DNA of 35,703 nt from Chloroflexota bacterium (GTDB lineage Bacteria; Chloroflexota; Limnocylindria; P2-11E). The translations under genes and the position numbers were made by a program. Numbering within the stretch: position 1 is the stretch's first letter; every line of letters begins with the position of its first letter. Below the pieces are notes generated by a model. That model searched no databases, was not told the origin of the DNA, and saw only the letters and a program-made list of their open reading frames with translations. The stretch lies in the NCBI GenBank assembly GCA_005882765.1, contig VBDV01000038.1, forward strand, positions 1-35,703, in the 5' to 3' direction. This document shows, piece by piece, positions 1 through 8,113 of this stretch.

Positions 1-1
1 T

Positions 2-829
2 TTTCCGACGGACGGTCACGCCTTCCTCGCGGTGGCGGACCGCGGCGCGCGCGTCGAGTTCGTTCGGAGTCCCGACCGTGTGCGCGTCCCGCTCGAGCTC
101 TTCGAACGCGCTGTCGACGAGCGCACCGCCGCCGTGTGCACCGGGCACGTCTACTTCACGACTGGCTGGATCCAGGACGTACGCGCCCTCGCCGAGATCT
201 GCCACCGCAAGGGCGCCGTCCTTGTCATCGACGCATACCAGTCCATCGGCGCCATCCCCTTCGATGTGAACGCGAGCGGCATCGACTATCTCGTCGGCGG
301 CACGCTCAAGTGGCTCATGGGCGGCCCGGGGATCGCGTTCCTCTACGCCCGCGGGAGCGTCGCCGAACGCGCGCGTCCGAGCGCGGTCGGCTGGTGGGGC
401 GTGAAGGAGCCCTTCGCGTTCGATGTGGAGCATTTGGACTACGGCGCGGGTGCGCGGCGATTCGAGTACGGAACACCGGCGGTCGCCGCGATCTACGCGG
501 CGCGCGCCGGGCTCGAGCTCCTTGCGGAGATCGGGATCGAGAAGGTGCGCGAGCGGCACAAGCTCCTTTCGCAGCGGCTGGTCGACGGCGCCCTGGATCA
601 GGGCTGGACGATCCGCTGCCCGCGTGACGCGACCGAGCGCACGCCGATCGTCACGTTGGAGCACCCCGATCCGGCGTCCGCGGTAACGGCGCTGCGCGCC
701 GCCGGAGTCATCTGCGACAACCGTCCCGGTCTGATACGTCTATCGCCGCACTACTTCAATACGCTCGAGGAGATGGACCGCGCGCTCGCGCTGCTCGAAC
801 CGCTCCGCGTCGCGCACGCGCTGGCCTGA
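2..829 (+). CDS. Class V aminotransferase (kynureninase/cysteine desulfurase-like), 5' truncated
   Basis: This is a PLP-dependent fold type I enzyme of the class V aminotransferase superfamily. The reading frame is open from base 2, and the residues before the GTG at 32 (FPTDGHAFLAVAD) read like ordinary protein, so the gene begins outside the window. Counting from that GTG, the segment VIDAYQSIGAIP contains the Asp (D67) expected to contact the PLP pyridine nitrogen. GGTLKWLMGG supplies the likely Schiff-base lysine (K93). The C-terminal small domain is complete and ends in a helix typical of the family (TLEEMDRALALLEPL). The substrate cannot be told; kynureninase-like enzymes, cysteine desulfurases and other class V members all share these motifs. 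The next gene follows closely on the same strand. Confidence 0.85.
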   Translation, partial: FPTDGHAFLAVADRGARVEFVRSPDRVRVPLELFERAVDERTAAVCTGHVYFTTGWIQDVRALAEICHRKGAVLVIDAYQSIGAIPFDVNASGIDYLVGGTLKWLMGGPGIAFLYARGSVAERARPSAVGWWGVKEPFAFDVEHLDYGAGARRFEYGTPAVAAIYAARAGLELLAEIGIEKVRERHKLLSQRLVDGALDQGWTIRCPRDATERTPIVTLEHPDPASAVTALRAAGVICDNRPGLIRLSPHYFNTLEEMDRALALLEPLRVAHALA

Positions 830-876
830 AAAGACCACTCCGCCCCGTCCGCATCCTCGCCTGGGCGGTCCTCATC

Positions 877-1503
877 GTGCTCCTCGCCGTCCCGACCTAT
901 GCCTTGCGGCTGAGCGGAACGGTCGTCAGTCTGAAGCCAGACGATTTCTTCAAGTACTCGACCGCGATCGCCGCCATCTCGGTCGATGCCGTCCTGCTCG
1001 TCGTCGTCCTGCTGATCGCGCGGGGGCTTCCGTTTCGCGAGACCTTCGCCCTTCGCGCTCCATCCTCGTGGCGGCGGGCTTTGGTCATCGGCGTCGTGAC
1101 GCTCTTCGCCGCGTACACCATCTCGTTCCTCGAGATAGGCATCGTCTCCGGCGCCGGTCGTGAGCAGGGCGTCCCCGAGTTCTGGGATCCGACCCGGCTC
1201 GGTGCGTGGGCCGCCAATCTGTTCGCGATCGCCGTCTTCGTGCCGATCTTCGAAGAATCGCTCTGCCGCGGGCTGGGCTTCTACCTCTTCGAGCCGCTCG
1301 GCACGACCGTCGCGCTCGTCATCACCGCGGTCGCGTTCACGGTCGCGCACGGAGTCATCGTCGACGTCCCCGTCATCCTCGCGACCGGCATCGGTCTTGG
1401 CTACATGCGCGCATCGACCGGGAGCATCTATCCATGCATCGCGCTGCACGGCTTCTTCAACGGGTTCGGTCTGGTCGTCGCGGCGCTCGTCGCTCGAGGC
1501 TAG
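877..1503 (+). CDS. CPBP (CAAX/Abi) family intramembrane metalloprotease
   Basis: This is a polytopic membrane protein with the three signature motifs of the CPBP glutamic/metalloprotease family (Rce1/Abi). They are EESLCR (E126, E127, R131), FTVAH (H158) and HGFFN (H191, N195). These residues form the intramembrane active site in the family. About six hydrophobic segments are visible. The start is uncertain: the GTG at 877 falls inside a hydrophobic helix. In-frame codons upstream (RPVRILAWAVLI) extend that helix back to a CTG at 826 that overlaps the stop of the preceding gene, so translation may begin there. Substrate and role are unknown. Family members process prenylated proteins or confer bacteriocin self-immunity, but nothing nearby indicates either. 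Confidence 0.85.
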   Translation: MLLAVPTYALRLSGTVVSLKPDDFFKYSTAIAAISVDAVLLVVVLLIARGLPFRETFALRAPSSWRRALVIGVVTLFAAYTISFLEIGIVSGAGREQGVPEFWDPTRLGAWAANLFAIAVFVPIFEESLCRGLGFYLFEPLGTTVALVITAVAFTVAHGVIVDVPVILATGIGLGYMRASTGSIYPCIALHGFFNGFGLVVAALVARG

Positions 1504-1850
1504 CTCCGCCGCAGCGCGGCAACGACCGCGATGAGATCCCCGCCCGGATCGGCGAAGTCGTTGCGCCGCGCGGCCGCGCGCTCGCCGGCGATCACGTGCG
1601 CGCGCAGTCGGTCTTCCGGCAGGAGGGGGTCGGCGAGATTCGCAGGGTCGTGATCGATGCCGTACGCCTCTTTGATCCGCCTGCGCGTCTCCGCCCACCT
1701 GACGATCGCATCGCGGTCGGACTCGGCGAGGGCCGCGTATGCGACGACGTCGTTCAGCGCGTCACGGTAGGGAAGGAGTCTCCGGCGTTCCGTTCCGCGC
1801 GGGTGCTCGCGGGCGAGCGCCACCTCTTTTGTACTAATCAACGATCCCAT
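1500..1850 (-). CDS. Hypothetical protein, 116 aa
   Basis: This is a small soluble protein of unknown family. The sequence is helix-rich and charged (for example DAIVRWAETRRRIKEAYGID), with no membrane segment, signal peptide or cysteine motif. Its stop codon overlaps the stop of the CPBP gene by 4 bases in convergent orientation. The ATG at 1850 was taken as the start; no strong Shine-Dalgarno is visible upstream. The composition looks like real protein rather than a shadow frame, but I recognise no domain, and a false ORF cannot be excluded. Confidence 0.5.
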   Translation of the reverse strand: MGSLISTKEVALAREHPRGTERRRLLPYRDALNDVVAYAALAESDRDAIVRWAETRRRIKEAYGIDHDPANLADPLLPEDRLRAHVIAGERAAARRNDFADPGGDLIAVVAALRRS

Positions 1851-1929
1851 CGTACGGACCGGGATCAGGTCGGGGCCGTAGTCCTCTTGGGTGACATGGT
1901 GCGCCGCAATCGGCTGTTACCGTGGGTCC

Positions 1930-2610
1930 ATGGCAGTCGCGGCGGCCGGCATCTACCTCGCGTTCGACGGAGGACCCGACGGATCAAAGGCCGACGATGC
2001 CGGGATCGGTCCGTACGACGAGATCGTCCTCCGCGGCGCCCGCGCCGTCGGAGAACGAGAGGGTCTCGGCAAGGTCATCGCTCTTCGGAGCTCGGCGGGA
2101 AGCTGGCGCGACGCTGAATCCTCTTCGAGTGAGTCGGATCATAAAAGTGGCGGTGGACCGGGCGACCTCCGCGTCAGCGCAGGCCGCGCCCAAGTCCTGG
2201 TGCGCTTCTCCGACGATGAGGTCGCCGGACAGACGGCCGTCCCGGACCTCGGGCCATTCGCTCGGGTCCTTGTCGGCACGCATGAGGTACGCGGGGACGA
2301 GCAAACTCTGGCCGTTCGCGTCTCGCGAATCTCGCCGTGGCAGCTCACCGACCGGGCGGGCCCCTCATTCCAGGGCGCGATCCGAGAGGCACTCGTTTTC
2401 GTGGCGACGGGCCATTTGGCCGTGAACCATCCGCGACCGGGCGTGAAGACCAGCGAGCCTGCCCGTTCGCAGCCTGAACCCCCGACGGTGGATGCCCCGA
2501 AAGTGCCAACCTCTTTTGCGCCCGAGGAAGACGCTCCGCCCTCCGTCTGGGTCGAGCGCGAGCGGCGCGCGCCGAATATCTACATCTCGCGTCCCGATCC
2601 CAAACGCTAG
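1930..2610 (+). CDS. Hypothetical protein with Pro-rich C-terminus
   Basis: This protein of about 226 aa has no family I recognise. I chose the ATG at 1930 over an in-frame upstream start at 1891 because the protein-like sequence begins there. The N-terminal part (GIYLAFDGGPDG) and the middle (AQVLVRFSDDEVAG, then a stretch reading LVGTHEVRGDEQ) look globular. A central Ser-rich tract (DAESSSSESD) and a Pro/Glu-rich C-terminal stretch (about residues 165-210) look disordered. Codons in the second half are mostly G/C-ended, supporting this strand over a 106-codon ORF on the other strand. The gene is convergent with the tad operon, and the two stop codons are separated by only 6 bases. Confidence 0.55.
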   Translation: MAVAAAGIYLAFDGGPDGSKADDAGIGPYDEIVLRGARAVGEREGLGKVIALRSSAGSWRDAESSSSESDHKSGGGPGDLRVSAGRAQVLVRFSDDEVAGQTAVPDLGPFARVLVGTHEVRGDEQTLAVRVSRISPWQLTDRAGPSFQGAIREALVFVATGHLAVNHPRPGVKTSEPARSQPEPPTVDAPKVPTSFAPEEDAPPSVWVERERRAPNIYISRPDPKR

Positions 2611-2619
2611 GCGCGCCTA
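2608..2619. repeat. 12-bp perfect palindrome spanning two convergent stop codons
   Basis: TAGGCGCGCCTA is a perfect palindrome. Its left TAG is the stop of the plus-strand gene, and its right end, read on the minus strand, is the TAG stop of the VWA-TadC gene. It has no loop and no T-tract, so it is not a convincing rho-independent terminator. Confidence 0.6.
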
Positions 2620-4527
2620 CTGGCCGACGGTGAAGATCGCCGTCAGTTTCGGCACTGCCGGGCCGAGAATGACCACGAAGAGCGCGGGGAAGATGAGCAG
2701 GACCATCGGGAACATCATCTTGACCGGCGCGATGCGCGCCTGCTCTTCGGCACGTTGCCGCCGCTTGGTGCGAAGCTCGAGCGCCTGATCCGCCAGGACT
2801 TTCGCGAGGCCGACCCCGAGCGTGTCGGCTTGGATGACAGCGTTGACGAATTTCAAGAGGTCCGGAAGACCGGTACGCCGTGCGAGCCCACGGAGCGCCT
2901 GCTTCCGCTCGCGGCCCATCTGAAACTCGAGCAGGAGACGGCGTAGCTCGTCGGACAACGGGTTCCTCCAGCGCAGCACGACCTGAGCGATCGCACCGTC
3001 GAAGGCGAGCCCGGCCTCGGCCGATAGCGCGAGCATGTCGAGCGACGGGATAAGCGCGCGCTGCATCGCCTTCCTCCGACCCCGAGTGATCATCGTGATC
3101 GCGATGCCCGGCGTGACGAATCCCGCCGCCCCACCGATGATCAGCGCGACGGCGATGGATCCGGGACCGCGGTTCAGCAGAACGACGATCGTGGTGATCA
3201 CCGCGCTCGAAAGGATCGTCAGTGAGAACCGAAGGCCGAGGAATTCGGTCACGCCGATCGGATCGCCCGCACGCTCGAGCCGATCGCGGGTCTGTTCCAC
3301 GTACTTCGTGCCAAGCACTCGAACGACCACGCGGCCGATCGAGCGGAGCGGCCCCGCGAGACGGCCGATGAGCCGTCGTCCCGCGCGACCCTCCGCCGCC
3401 GGATCGTTCCCGCTGATAAGGGCGCGCAGCCGTCTGCGGGAATGCGACCCCATGTGGAGAGTCAGCTCGTTCAGCCACAGGACCAGCACGAGGGATGTCA
3501 TCGCTCCGAGAAGCCCGACGATCCAGCTGTTCTGGGGGCGCACCGGGAGCGGTGCGGCCGCGTCGGCGGGGAGGGCTGGGGCCGTTGTCGGCACCGGTGA
3601 CCGCGCCTGCCCGCCACCGGCGGGCACCGTGAAGGTGCCGGTTGCACGAGCGAGGATCGCGCCGGCTCGGCCGACCGTGATCTCGAAAGGTACGATGCTG
3701 CCTGCCGGGAGGTCGGTCGCGGCCGACCGGTATTCGACCGAGTACTCCGTCAGCAGCTGCTCGCTCAACCGTCCGTAGATGGCCGCAAGATCCGACGAGC
3801 TCGGCGCGAGGTACGTCGCTCCGCCACGGACTGCGCCTGAGAGCGCGTCCAGCGTCCCGCGATCGATGCCGTTCCCGAGACCGATCGCGTACAGCGGAAA
3901 GCCGCTCGACTGGAGCCGTTTGACCGCGGACTGACGTGAGCCGTGGCTTGCCGTGTCGAGTCCGTCGGTGAGCAGGACGATCGCGCGCCGCGCCTTCGGA
4001 TCGGCGGCCTCGAGCAGATCCGCTGCGCTCTCGGCGGCGTCATAGATCGCGGTGTCGCCCCCGGCGACGATCGAGCCGACTCCCGCGAGCGCTCGGGATT
4101 TCTCCGAGGTGAGTGGCTGGACCACACGAACGGCCGAGTTGAACGACAGGATCGCGACTTGGTCGATCGCGCCGAGCGATCCCACCATCGAGCCGACGGC
4201 CGCTTTGGCGTCGGCGAGGGGCTGTCCGGCCATGCTGCCGCTCGTGTCGATCACCAGCGCGAGCGCGACCGGCGAGACCATCGACGCGAGGGTCACGTTC
4301 GCCTGCGGCGCGATAGTCCCCTCGCGGACCTGAAGATCCTGTGGCCGTAGACCCGGGACGGCTTTGCCGCTCGCGTCGACGACCGAGGCGACGAGGCGCA
4401 CGGTTGGGAAGTCGCTCGGGTCGACGCGGCTCAGGACGACGCGATACGGATCGTCGGCGCGCGCGACGCCAGCGCCCAGCAGCAGCGTGGCGACCACAGC
4501 GAGGACGAACGACATGCGTCTAAACAT
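2617..4527 (-). CDS. tadC: Fusion of secreted von Willebrand A domain and TadC (T2SS-F) pilus platform protein
   Basis: This 636-aa protein joins two functions. Residues 1-24 are a signal peptide ending near VARA-DD. A von Willebrand A domain follows (about 88-265), with an intact MIDAS metal site: DTSGS at 94-98, T159 in GGDT and D188 in LLTDG. A Pro/Ala linker (303-330) leads to a transmembrane helix (334-352). The C-terminal half is TadC-like: helices at about 433-452 and 456-478, a type II secretion F domain (about 490-605, IPSLDMLALSAEAGLAFDGAI) and a final helix (605-623). TadC normally forms the inner-membrane platform with TadB and is about 300 aa. Here the extra half would sit outside the membrane and could bind protein ligands through the metal site. 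It is the last gene of the operon and overlaps tadB by 8 bases. An alternative start, Met5, would give a more compact signal peptide. Confidence 0.9.
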   Translation of the reverse strand: MFRRMSFVLAVVATLLLGAGVARADDPYRVVLSRVDPSDFPTVRLVASVVDASGKAVPGLRPQDLQVREGTIAPQANVTLASMVSPVALALVIDTSGSMAGQPLADAKAAVGSMVGSLGAIDQVAILSFNSAVRVVQPLTSEKSRALAGVGSIVAGGDTAIYDAAESAADLLEAADPKARRAIVLLTDGLDTASHGSRQSAVKRLQSSGFPLYAIGLGNGIDRGTLDALSGAVRGGATYLAPSSSDLAAIYGRLSEQLLTEYSVEYRSAATDLPAGSIVPFEITVGRAGAILARATGTFTVPAGGGQARSPVPTTAPALPADAAAPLPVRPQNSWIVGLLGAMTSLVLVLWLNELTLHMGSHSRRRLRALISGNDPAAEGRAGRRLIGRLAGPLRSIGRVVVRVLGTKYVEQTRDRLERAGDPIGVTEFLGLRFSLTILSSAVITTIVVLLNRGPGSIAVALIIGGAAGFVTPGIAITMITRGRRKAMQRALIPSLDMLALSAEAGLAFDGAIAQVVLRWRNPLSDELRRLLLEFQMGRERKQALRGLARRTGLPDLLKFVNAVIQADTLGVGLAKVLADQALELRTKRRQRAEEQARIAPVKMMFPMVLLIFPALFVVILGPAVPKLTAIFTVGQ

Positions 4528-5476
4528 CGATCTTGGTCATCGCGCGCATCACCAGGAACCCAAGGATGACAAGCGAGATGGCGGAGAACAGCGCGTACCG
4601 GAGAGGACCGGGCTGGAAGAGGGGACCGATGTAATCGGGTCCGATGAGAAGCAGCCCCAGCGTCACGAAAACCGGAAGACCGCACAGCACGTAGGCGCTT
4701 ACGCGCTGCGGGGCCGTGAGTGCCTTGATATCCCCCTCGATGCGGATCCGCTCGCGGATCGTCTCGGAAATGCTGTCTAGGATCTTGGCGAGGCTGCCGC
4801 CGATCTGGTGCTGCACATTGATGGCCGCCACGATCAGCTTCAGATCGTCCGAGGGATACCGGGCGGCGAGACGCTCGAGCGCATCCTCCTGCGACGCGCC
4901 GAGGGCGATCTCCCTGCCGACGAGAAGGAACGCAGCCTTCGTTGGTTCGGGCGCGTCGCCCGCGACATGCTCGAGCGCCTGAGGGAGGCTGTGGCCGGAC
5001 CGCACGGAGCTCGCGAGGAGCCCCACGGTGTCAGGAAGCTGCGATTTGAAGCGCGATAGCGTGCGTTTGTGGCCGCGGCGGATCCACCACATCGGAAGGA
5101 ACGCGCCGATCAGTCCGAGCGGCACCGCGAGGATCGCCTCACGCAGAACGAAGATGCCCGCCGCCAAGGCGATGAGACCGACGACGCTCATGGTCACGAG
5201 CAGCTGGCCGGGTGACAGGGTGCTCTCCGCTTCCGCCAGAATCCGCTCGAGGAATCGCAGAGGCGAGGATCCGCGCGGAACCGGACGAGCCTCGTGGCCG
5301 CGGGGTCGCCCCAGGACGAGATGCGCGTCGCCGCCCGCGATCGGCGCCTGGACGAAGCCCTGAAGGCGACGTGCGATGCGTCGCTCGGCGTCGACGAGCG
5401 GAAGCCAGAGGCCGAGAACGAAACACACGACCGCCGCCGCACCGAGAACACTGACGATGATGCCTTGCGGGAGCAT
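4520..5476 (-). CDS. tadB: TadB, Flp pilus assembly platform protein (T2SS-F domain)
   Basis: This is an integral membrane protein of the type II secretion F family. With TadC it forms the membrane platform on which the TadA ATPase acts. The 318 residues show an N-terminal helix (5-27) and a basic cytoplasmic segment. Two helices follow (about 92-110 and 116-132). The F domain runs about 148-272 and contains QLPDTVGLLASSVRSGHSLPQAL and GGSLAKILDSISETIRER. Two C-terminal helices end the protein. Length and order match TadB. The start codon overlaps the tadA stop as TGATG, so the two are probably translationally coupled. The 3' end overlaps the VWA-TadC gene by 8 bases. Confidence 0.92.
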   Translation of the reverse strand: MLPQGIIVSVLGAAAVVCFVLGLWLPLVDAERRIARRLQGFVQAPIAGGDAHLVLGRPRGHEARPVPRGSSPLRFLERILAEAESTLSPGQLLVTMSVVGLIALAAGIFVLREAILAVPLGLIGAFLPMWWIRRGHKRTLSRFKSQLPDTVGLLASSVRSGHSLPQALEHVAGDAPEPTKAAFLLVGREIALGASQEDALERLAARYPSDDLKLIVAAINVQHQIGGSLAKILDSISETIRERIRIEGDIKALTAPQRVSAYVLCGLPVFVTLGLLLIGPDYIGPLFQPGPLRYALFSAISLVILGFLVMRAMTKIDV

Positions 5477-6891
5477 CAGCCGCGCTCTCCCTCGAACGCC
5501 CCGTCGCCGTCGTACCCGAACCAGTTGAGCGGGAGCTCGAGCCCGCGTGAGGTCAGCTGTTCGCTGAAGGCGGGACGGATGCCCGTCGGCCGCAGCGAGC
5601 CGAGAACGCGTTGCCCGTCGAAGCCATCGCGCTGGAAAACGAAGAGGTCCTGCATCGTGATGAGGTCTCCCTCGTAGCCACGGACCTCGCTGATCTGTGT
5701 GATCTTTCGCGTTCCGTCTTGCATCCGCTCGACGTAGACGACGAGGTCGATTGCGGCCGCAACCTGCTCGCGAATCGCCCGCAGCGGCAGGTCTGCGCCG
5801 GACATAAGAACCATCGTTTCGATCCGGGCGAGCGCGTCACGCGGTCCGTTGGAGTGGATCGTGGTGAGCGAGCCGTCGTGGCCCGTGTTCATCGCCTGCA
5901 GCATGTCGAGCGCTTCTGGGCCGCGGCACTCGCCGACGACGATCCGGTCGGGCCGCATTCGGAGCGCGTTTCGGAGCAGGTCGCGGATGCTGACCTCGCC
6001 GTGGCCCTCGACGTTCGCCGGCCGCGCCTCGAGCGTGATGACGTGGATCTGCTGCAGCCGGAGCTCCGCGGCGTCCTCGATGGTGACGATCCGCTCGCGC
6101 GTCGAGATGTACGACGACAGCGCGTTCATAAGCGTGGTCTTTCCGGCGCCGCTGCCCCCTGACACGATGACGTTGAGGCGGCCGCGCACGCACGCGCGAA
6201 GGAATTGGAGCGCCTCGGGCGTGATGGACGAATGGCGGAGGAGCTCCTCAGGTGAGAGCGGCTCGCGGCGGAACTTGCGCACTGTGAGGACGGGACCGAC
6301 CAGCGAGAGTGGCGGGATGACCGCATTTACGCGGGACCCGTCGGGGAGACGCGCGTCGACCATGGGTGATGCTTCGTCACAGCGCCGGCCGAGTGGCGCG
6401 ATGATCCGCTGGATGACCCGGATGACGTGGTCGGTGTCGGCGAAGGTTACGTCGGTGAGATAGAGCTTGCCCTCGCGCTCGATCCAGACCTGGTGGGCGC
6501 CGTTCACCATGATCTCGGAGATCCCGTCGTCGTGAAGGAGGTCCTGGATCGGTCCATAGCCGACGATCTCCGAGAAGACGGCATCCTGTAGGCGCAGCCG
6601 GTCGGTGCGGTTGACTGCCACGTGCTCGTCCTCCAACGCGGTCGAGAAGTGCTCCGCGACCATCGCACGCATCTGCTCGGGGCTCGCCGCCTCGACGTTT
6701 CGACCGAGGAGGGCGGCCACGCGCGCGTGAATGCGGTTCACGAGCTGCACTTCGGCGTCGTCCCGGAACCGGCTCAGCTTCAAAATGTCGGGGCGCCAGT
6801 CGGCCTCCGGGACGATCGAGGGTGCGGCGTGTTTGACCATCCTGAGGTCGGGAGGCTGGATGCCGGTGATCGCCGGCCGAAGGATGGTCAT
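5476..6891 (-). CDS. tadA: TadA/CpaF, Flp pilus assembly secretion ATPase
   Basis: This is the cytoplasmic hexameric ATPase that powers Flp pilus extension. The 471 residues carry all family motifs: Walker A GGSGAGKT (245-252), Asp box TIEDAAEL (270-277), Walker B region RIVVGECRG with E321, and His box GHDGSLTTIHSN (337-348). The N-terminal domain (about 45-200) has the CpaF-type stretch GYGPIQDLLHDDGISEIMVNG. The length is ordinary for CpaF. Only 4 bases separate its ATG from the cpaE stop, and the stop overlaps the tadB start by one base. It lies in the middle of the minus-strand tad operon. Confidence 0.96.
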   Translation of the reverse strand: MTILRPAITGIQPPDLRMVKHAAPSIVPEADWRPDILKLSRFRDDAEVQLVNRIHARVAALLGRNVEAASPEQMRAMVAEHFSTALEDEHVAVNRTDRLRLQDAVFSEIVGYGPIQDLLHDDGISEIMVNGAHQVWIEREGKLYLTDVTFADTDHVIRVIQRIIAPLGRRCDEASPMVDARLPDGSRVNAVIPPLSLVGPVLTVRKFRREPLSPEELLRHSSITPEALQFLRACVRGRLNVIVSGGSGAGKTTLMNALSSYISTRERIVTIEDAAELRLQQIHVITLEARPANVEGHGEVSIRDLLRNALRMRPDRIVVGECRGPEALDMLQAMNTGHDGSLTTIHSNGPRDALARIETMVLMSGADLPLRAIREQVAAAIDLVVYVERMQDGTRKITQISEVRGYEGDLITMQDLFVFQRDGFDGQRVLGSLRPTGIRPAFSEQLTSRGLELPLNWFGYDGDGAFEGERG

Positions 6892-6895
6892 CCGA

Positions 6896-8113
6896 TCAGC
6901 TCGTGGCCGGGACGGACCGGCGTGCGCGGCTGACCGCCGCAGGCTCGAGACCGATCGCGACCAGGTCGGCCAGCTTCCGGTAGCTGCCGCCGGCCTTAGC
7001 CCGAGCGCGCTCGTCGAGGATCGACATGCCGCGATTGATCGCCTCAGTTATGCCAACGCCTTCGCTCGGGATCGTCGCGGCGATCGATCGGCCAAGACCC
7101 TTCTCGATCTCGTTCAGACTGATTCCGGCCTTGCCCGGCACGCGATTCGCGACGAGGATCGTGCGATCGTCCTGGAGGAGAAGACCTGTCGCGCTCATCA
7201 CGCGCCGCAGGTTGCGAAGGGCCGGGAGCTCGGGCGTCGTCACGAGGATCACCCGATCGGCCATGCGAAGAGTCGCGAGGGTGAGGTCCTCGAGGCTCGA
7301 CCAGAGGTCGCACACGATGTATTGGAAATGCGGCCGCAGCTGGTCGACGACGCGCGCGACGCGGTCCGGGTCGATCCCCGGGACGCTCGCGAGATTGTCG
7401 GGAGCGAGGAGCGCGCGGACGCCCGAGGCGTGCTTCACGAATACTTCGTCCACGAGCTGCTGGTCGATCGAATCAACGTGATTCAGAAGGTCGGCGATGC
7501 TGTTTGCACTCTTGAGATCGAGCGCAATACCGATATCCCCGAACTGCAGGTCGAGGTCGACGAGCGCGACCGTGGCCTTCCCGCTGCGTCGTGCGAGCGC
7601 GACGGCGAGGTTCGTCGCGATCGTCGTGCAGCCGACGCCACCCTTCGGGCTGTACACGGCGATGACCGCGCCCGGCCGTGACGTCGTTCCGGGAACGCGT
7701 TCGATCCGCTGCAGCCGGCGGAGCTCCTGGAAGTTGACGTACGCGTCGCGGATCGTGCTAACGAAATCCTCGGGCTGATAGGGCTTCAGGAGGAAGCCGC
7801 GGGCACCGGCGGTTACCGCGCGCGAGACGACGCCGGGTGCGACGTTCGAGCCGGTCACGATGACGCAGCATTCGGGCGCGTGCGCGAGGATCTCGTGGAC
7901 CGCCGGCCCCACGTCGCCGTGTAGTCCGGCGATGTCGATGACGGCGACGTGGGCATATGTGCTGCCGAGCTTGTCGAGGAGCGAGGCCTGGTCGTTCACT
8001 GCCCCGACGAGGACCAACCGGTTGTCGCCTTCGAGCGCGGCTCGCGCGTTCGCGATGATCTGCGGCTCGGTCTCCAACACAAGGACGCGGATTGGGCCGA
8101 TCGAATCCATCAT
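6896..8113 (-). CDS. cpaE: CpaE/TadZ, receiver-MinD-like pilus localisation ATPase
   Basis: This 405-aa protein is of the TadZ/CpaE type, which places the Tad machinery in the cell. Residues 1-120 form a response-regulator receiver fold and residues 148-390 a ParA/MinD-type ATPase. The deviant Walker A is KGGVGCTT (157-164), and LVDLDLQFGDIG (185-196) is the A' segment. In this receiver the expected phosphorylation residues appear present: acidic pair E14/E16, D60 (VAVID), T87 and K110 in LLKP. Many CpaE receivers are degenerate, so this one may respond to phosphorylation. The start is a double ATG; the first overlaps the cpaB stop by 4 bases. The tadA start follows the stop after 4 bases. 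Confidence 0.93.
   Translation of the reverse strand: MMDSIGPIRVLVLETEPQIIANARAALEGDNRLVLVGAVNDQASLLDKLGSTYAHVAVIDIAGLHGDVGPAVHEILAHAPECCVIVTGSNVAPGVVSRAVTAGARGFLLKPYQPEDFVSTIRDAYVNFQELRRLQRIERVPGTTSRPGAVIAVYSPKGGVGCTTIATNLAVALARRSGKATVALVDLDLQFGDIGIALDLKSANSIADLLNHVDSIDQQLVDEVFVKHASGVRALLAPDNLASVPGIDPDRVARVVDQLRPHFQYIVCDLWSSLEDLTLATLRMADRVILVTTPELPALRNLRRVMSATGLLLQDDRTILVANRVPGKAGISLNEIEKGLGRSIAATIPSEGVGITEAINRGMSILDERARAKAGGSYRKLADLVAIGLEPAAVSRARRSVPATS

Noticed and set aside
751-1698. Minus-strand 315-codon open frame over the CPBP gene
   Set aside because: It is antisense to a gene with all three CPBP motifs. The product is an Arg/Asp/Glu-rich low-complexity string typical of shadow frames in high-GC DNA.
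1984-2304. Minus-strand 106-codon open frame opposite the hypothetical gene at 1930
   Set aside because: It looks moderately protein-like, but the plus-strand frame is longer, has G/C-biased third positions and reaches a stop adjacent to the tad operon. Only one of the two is likely real.
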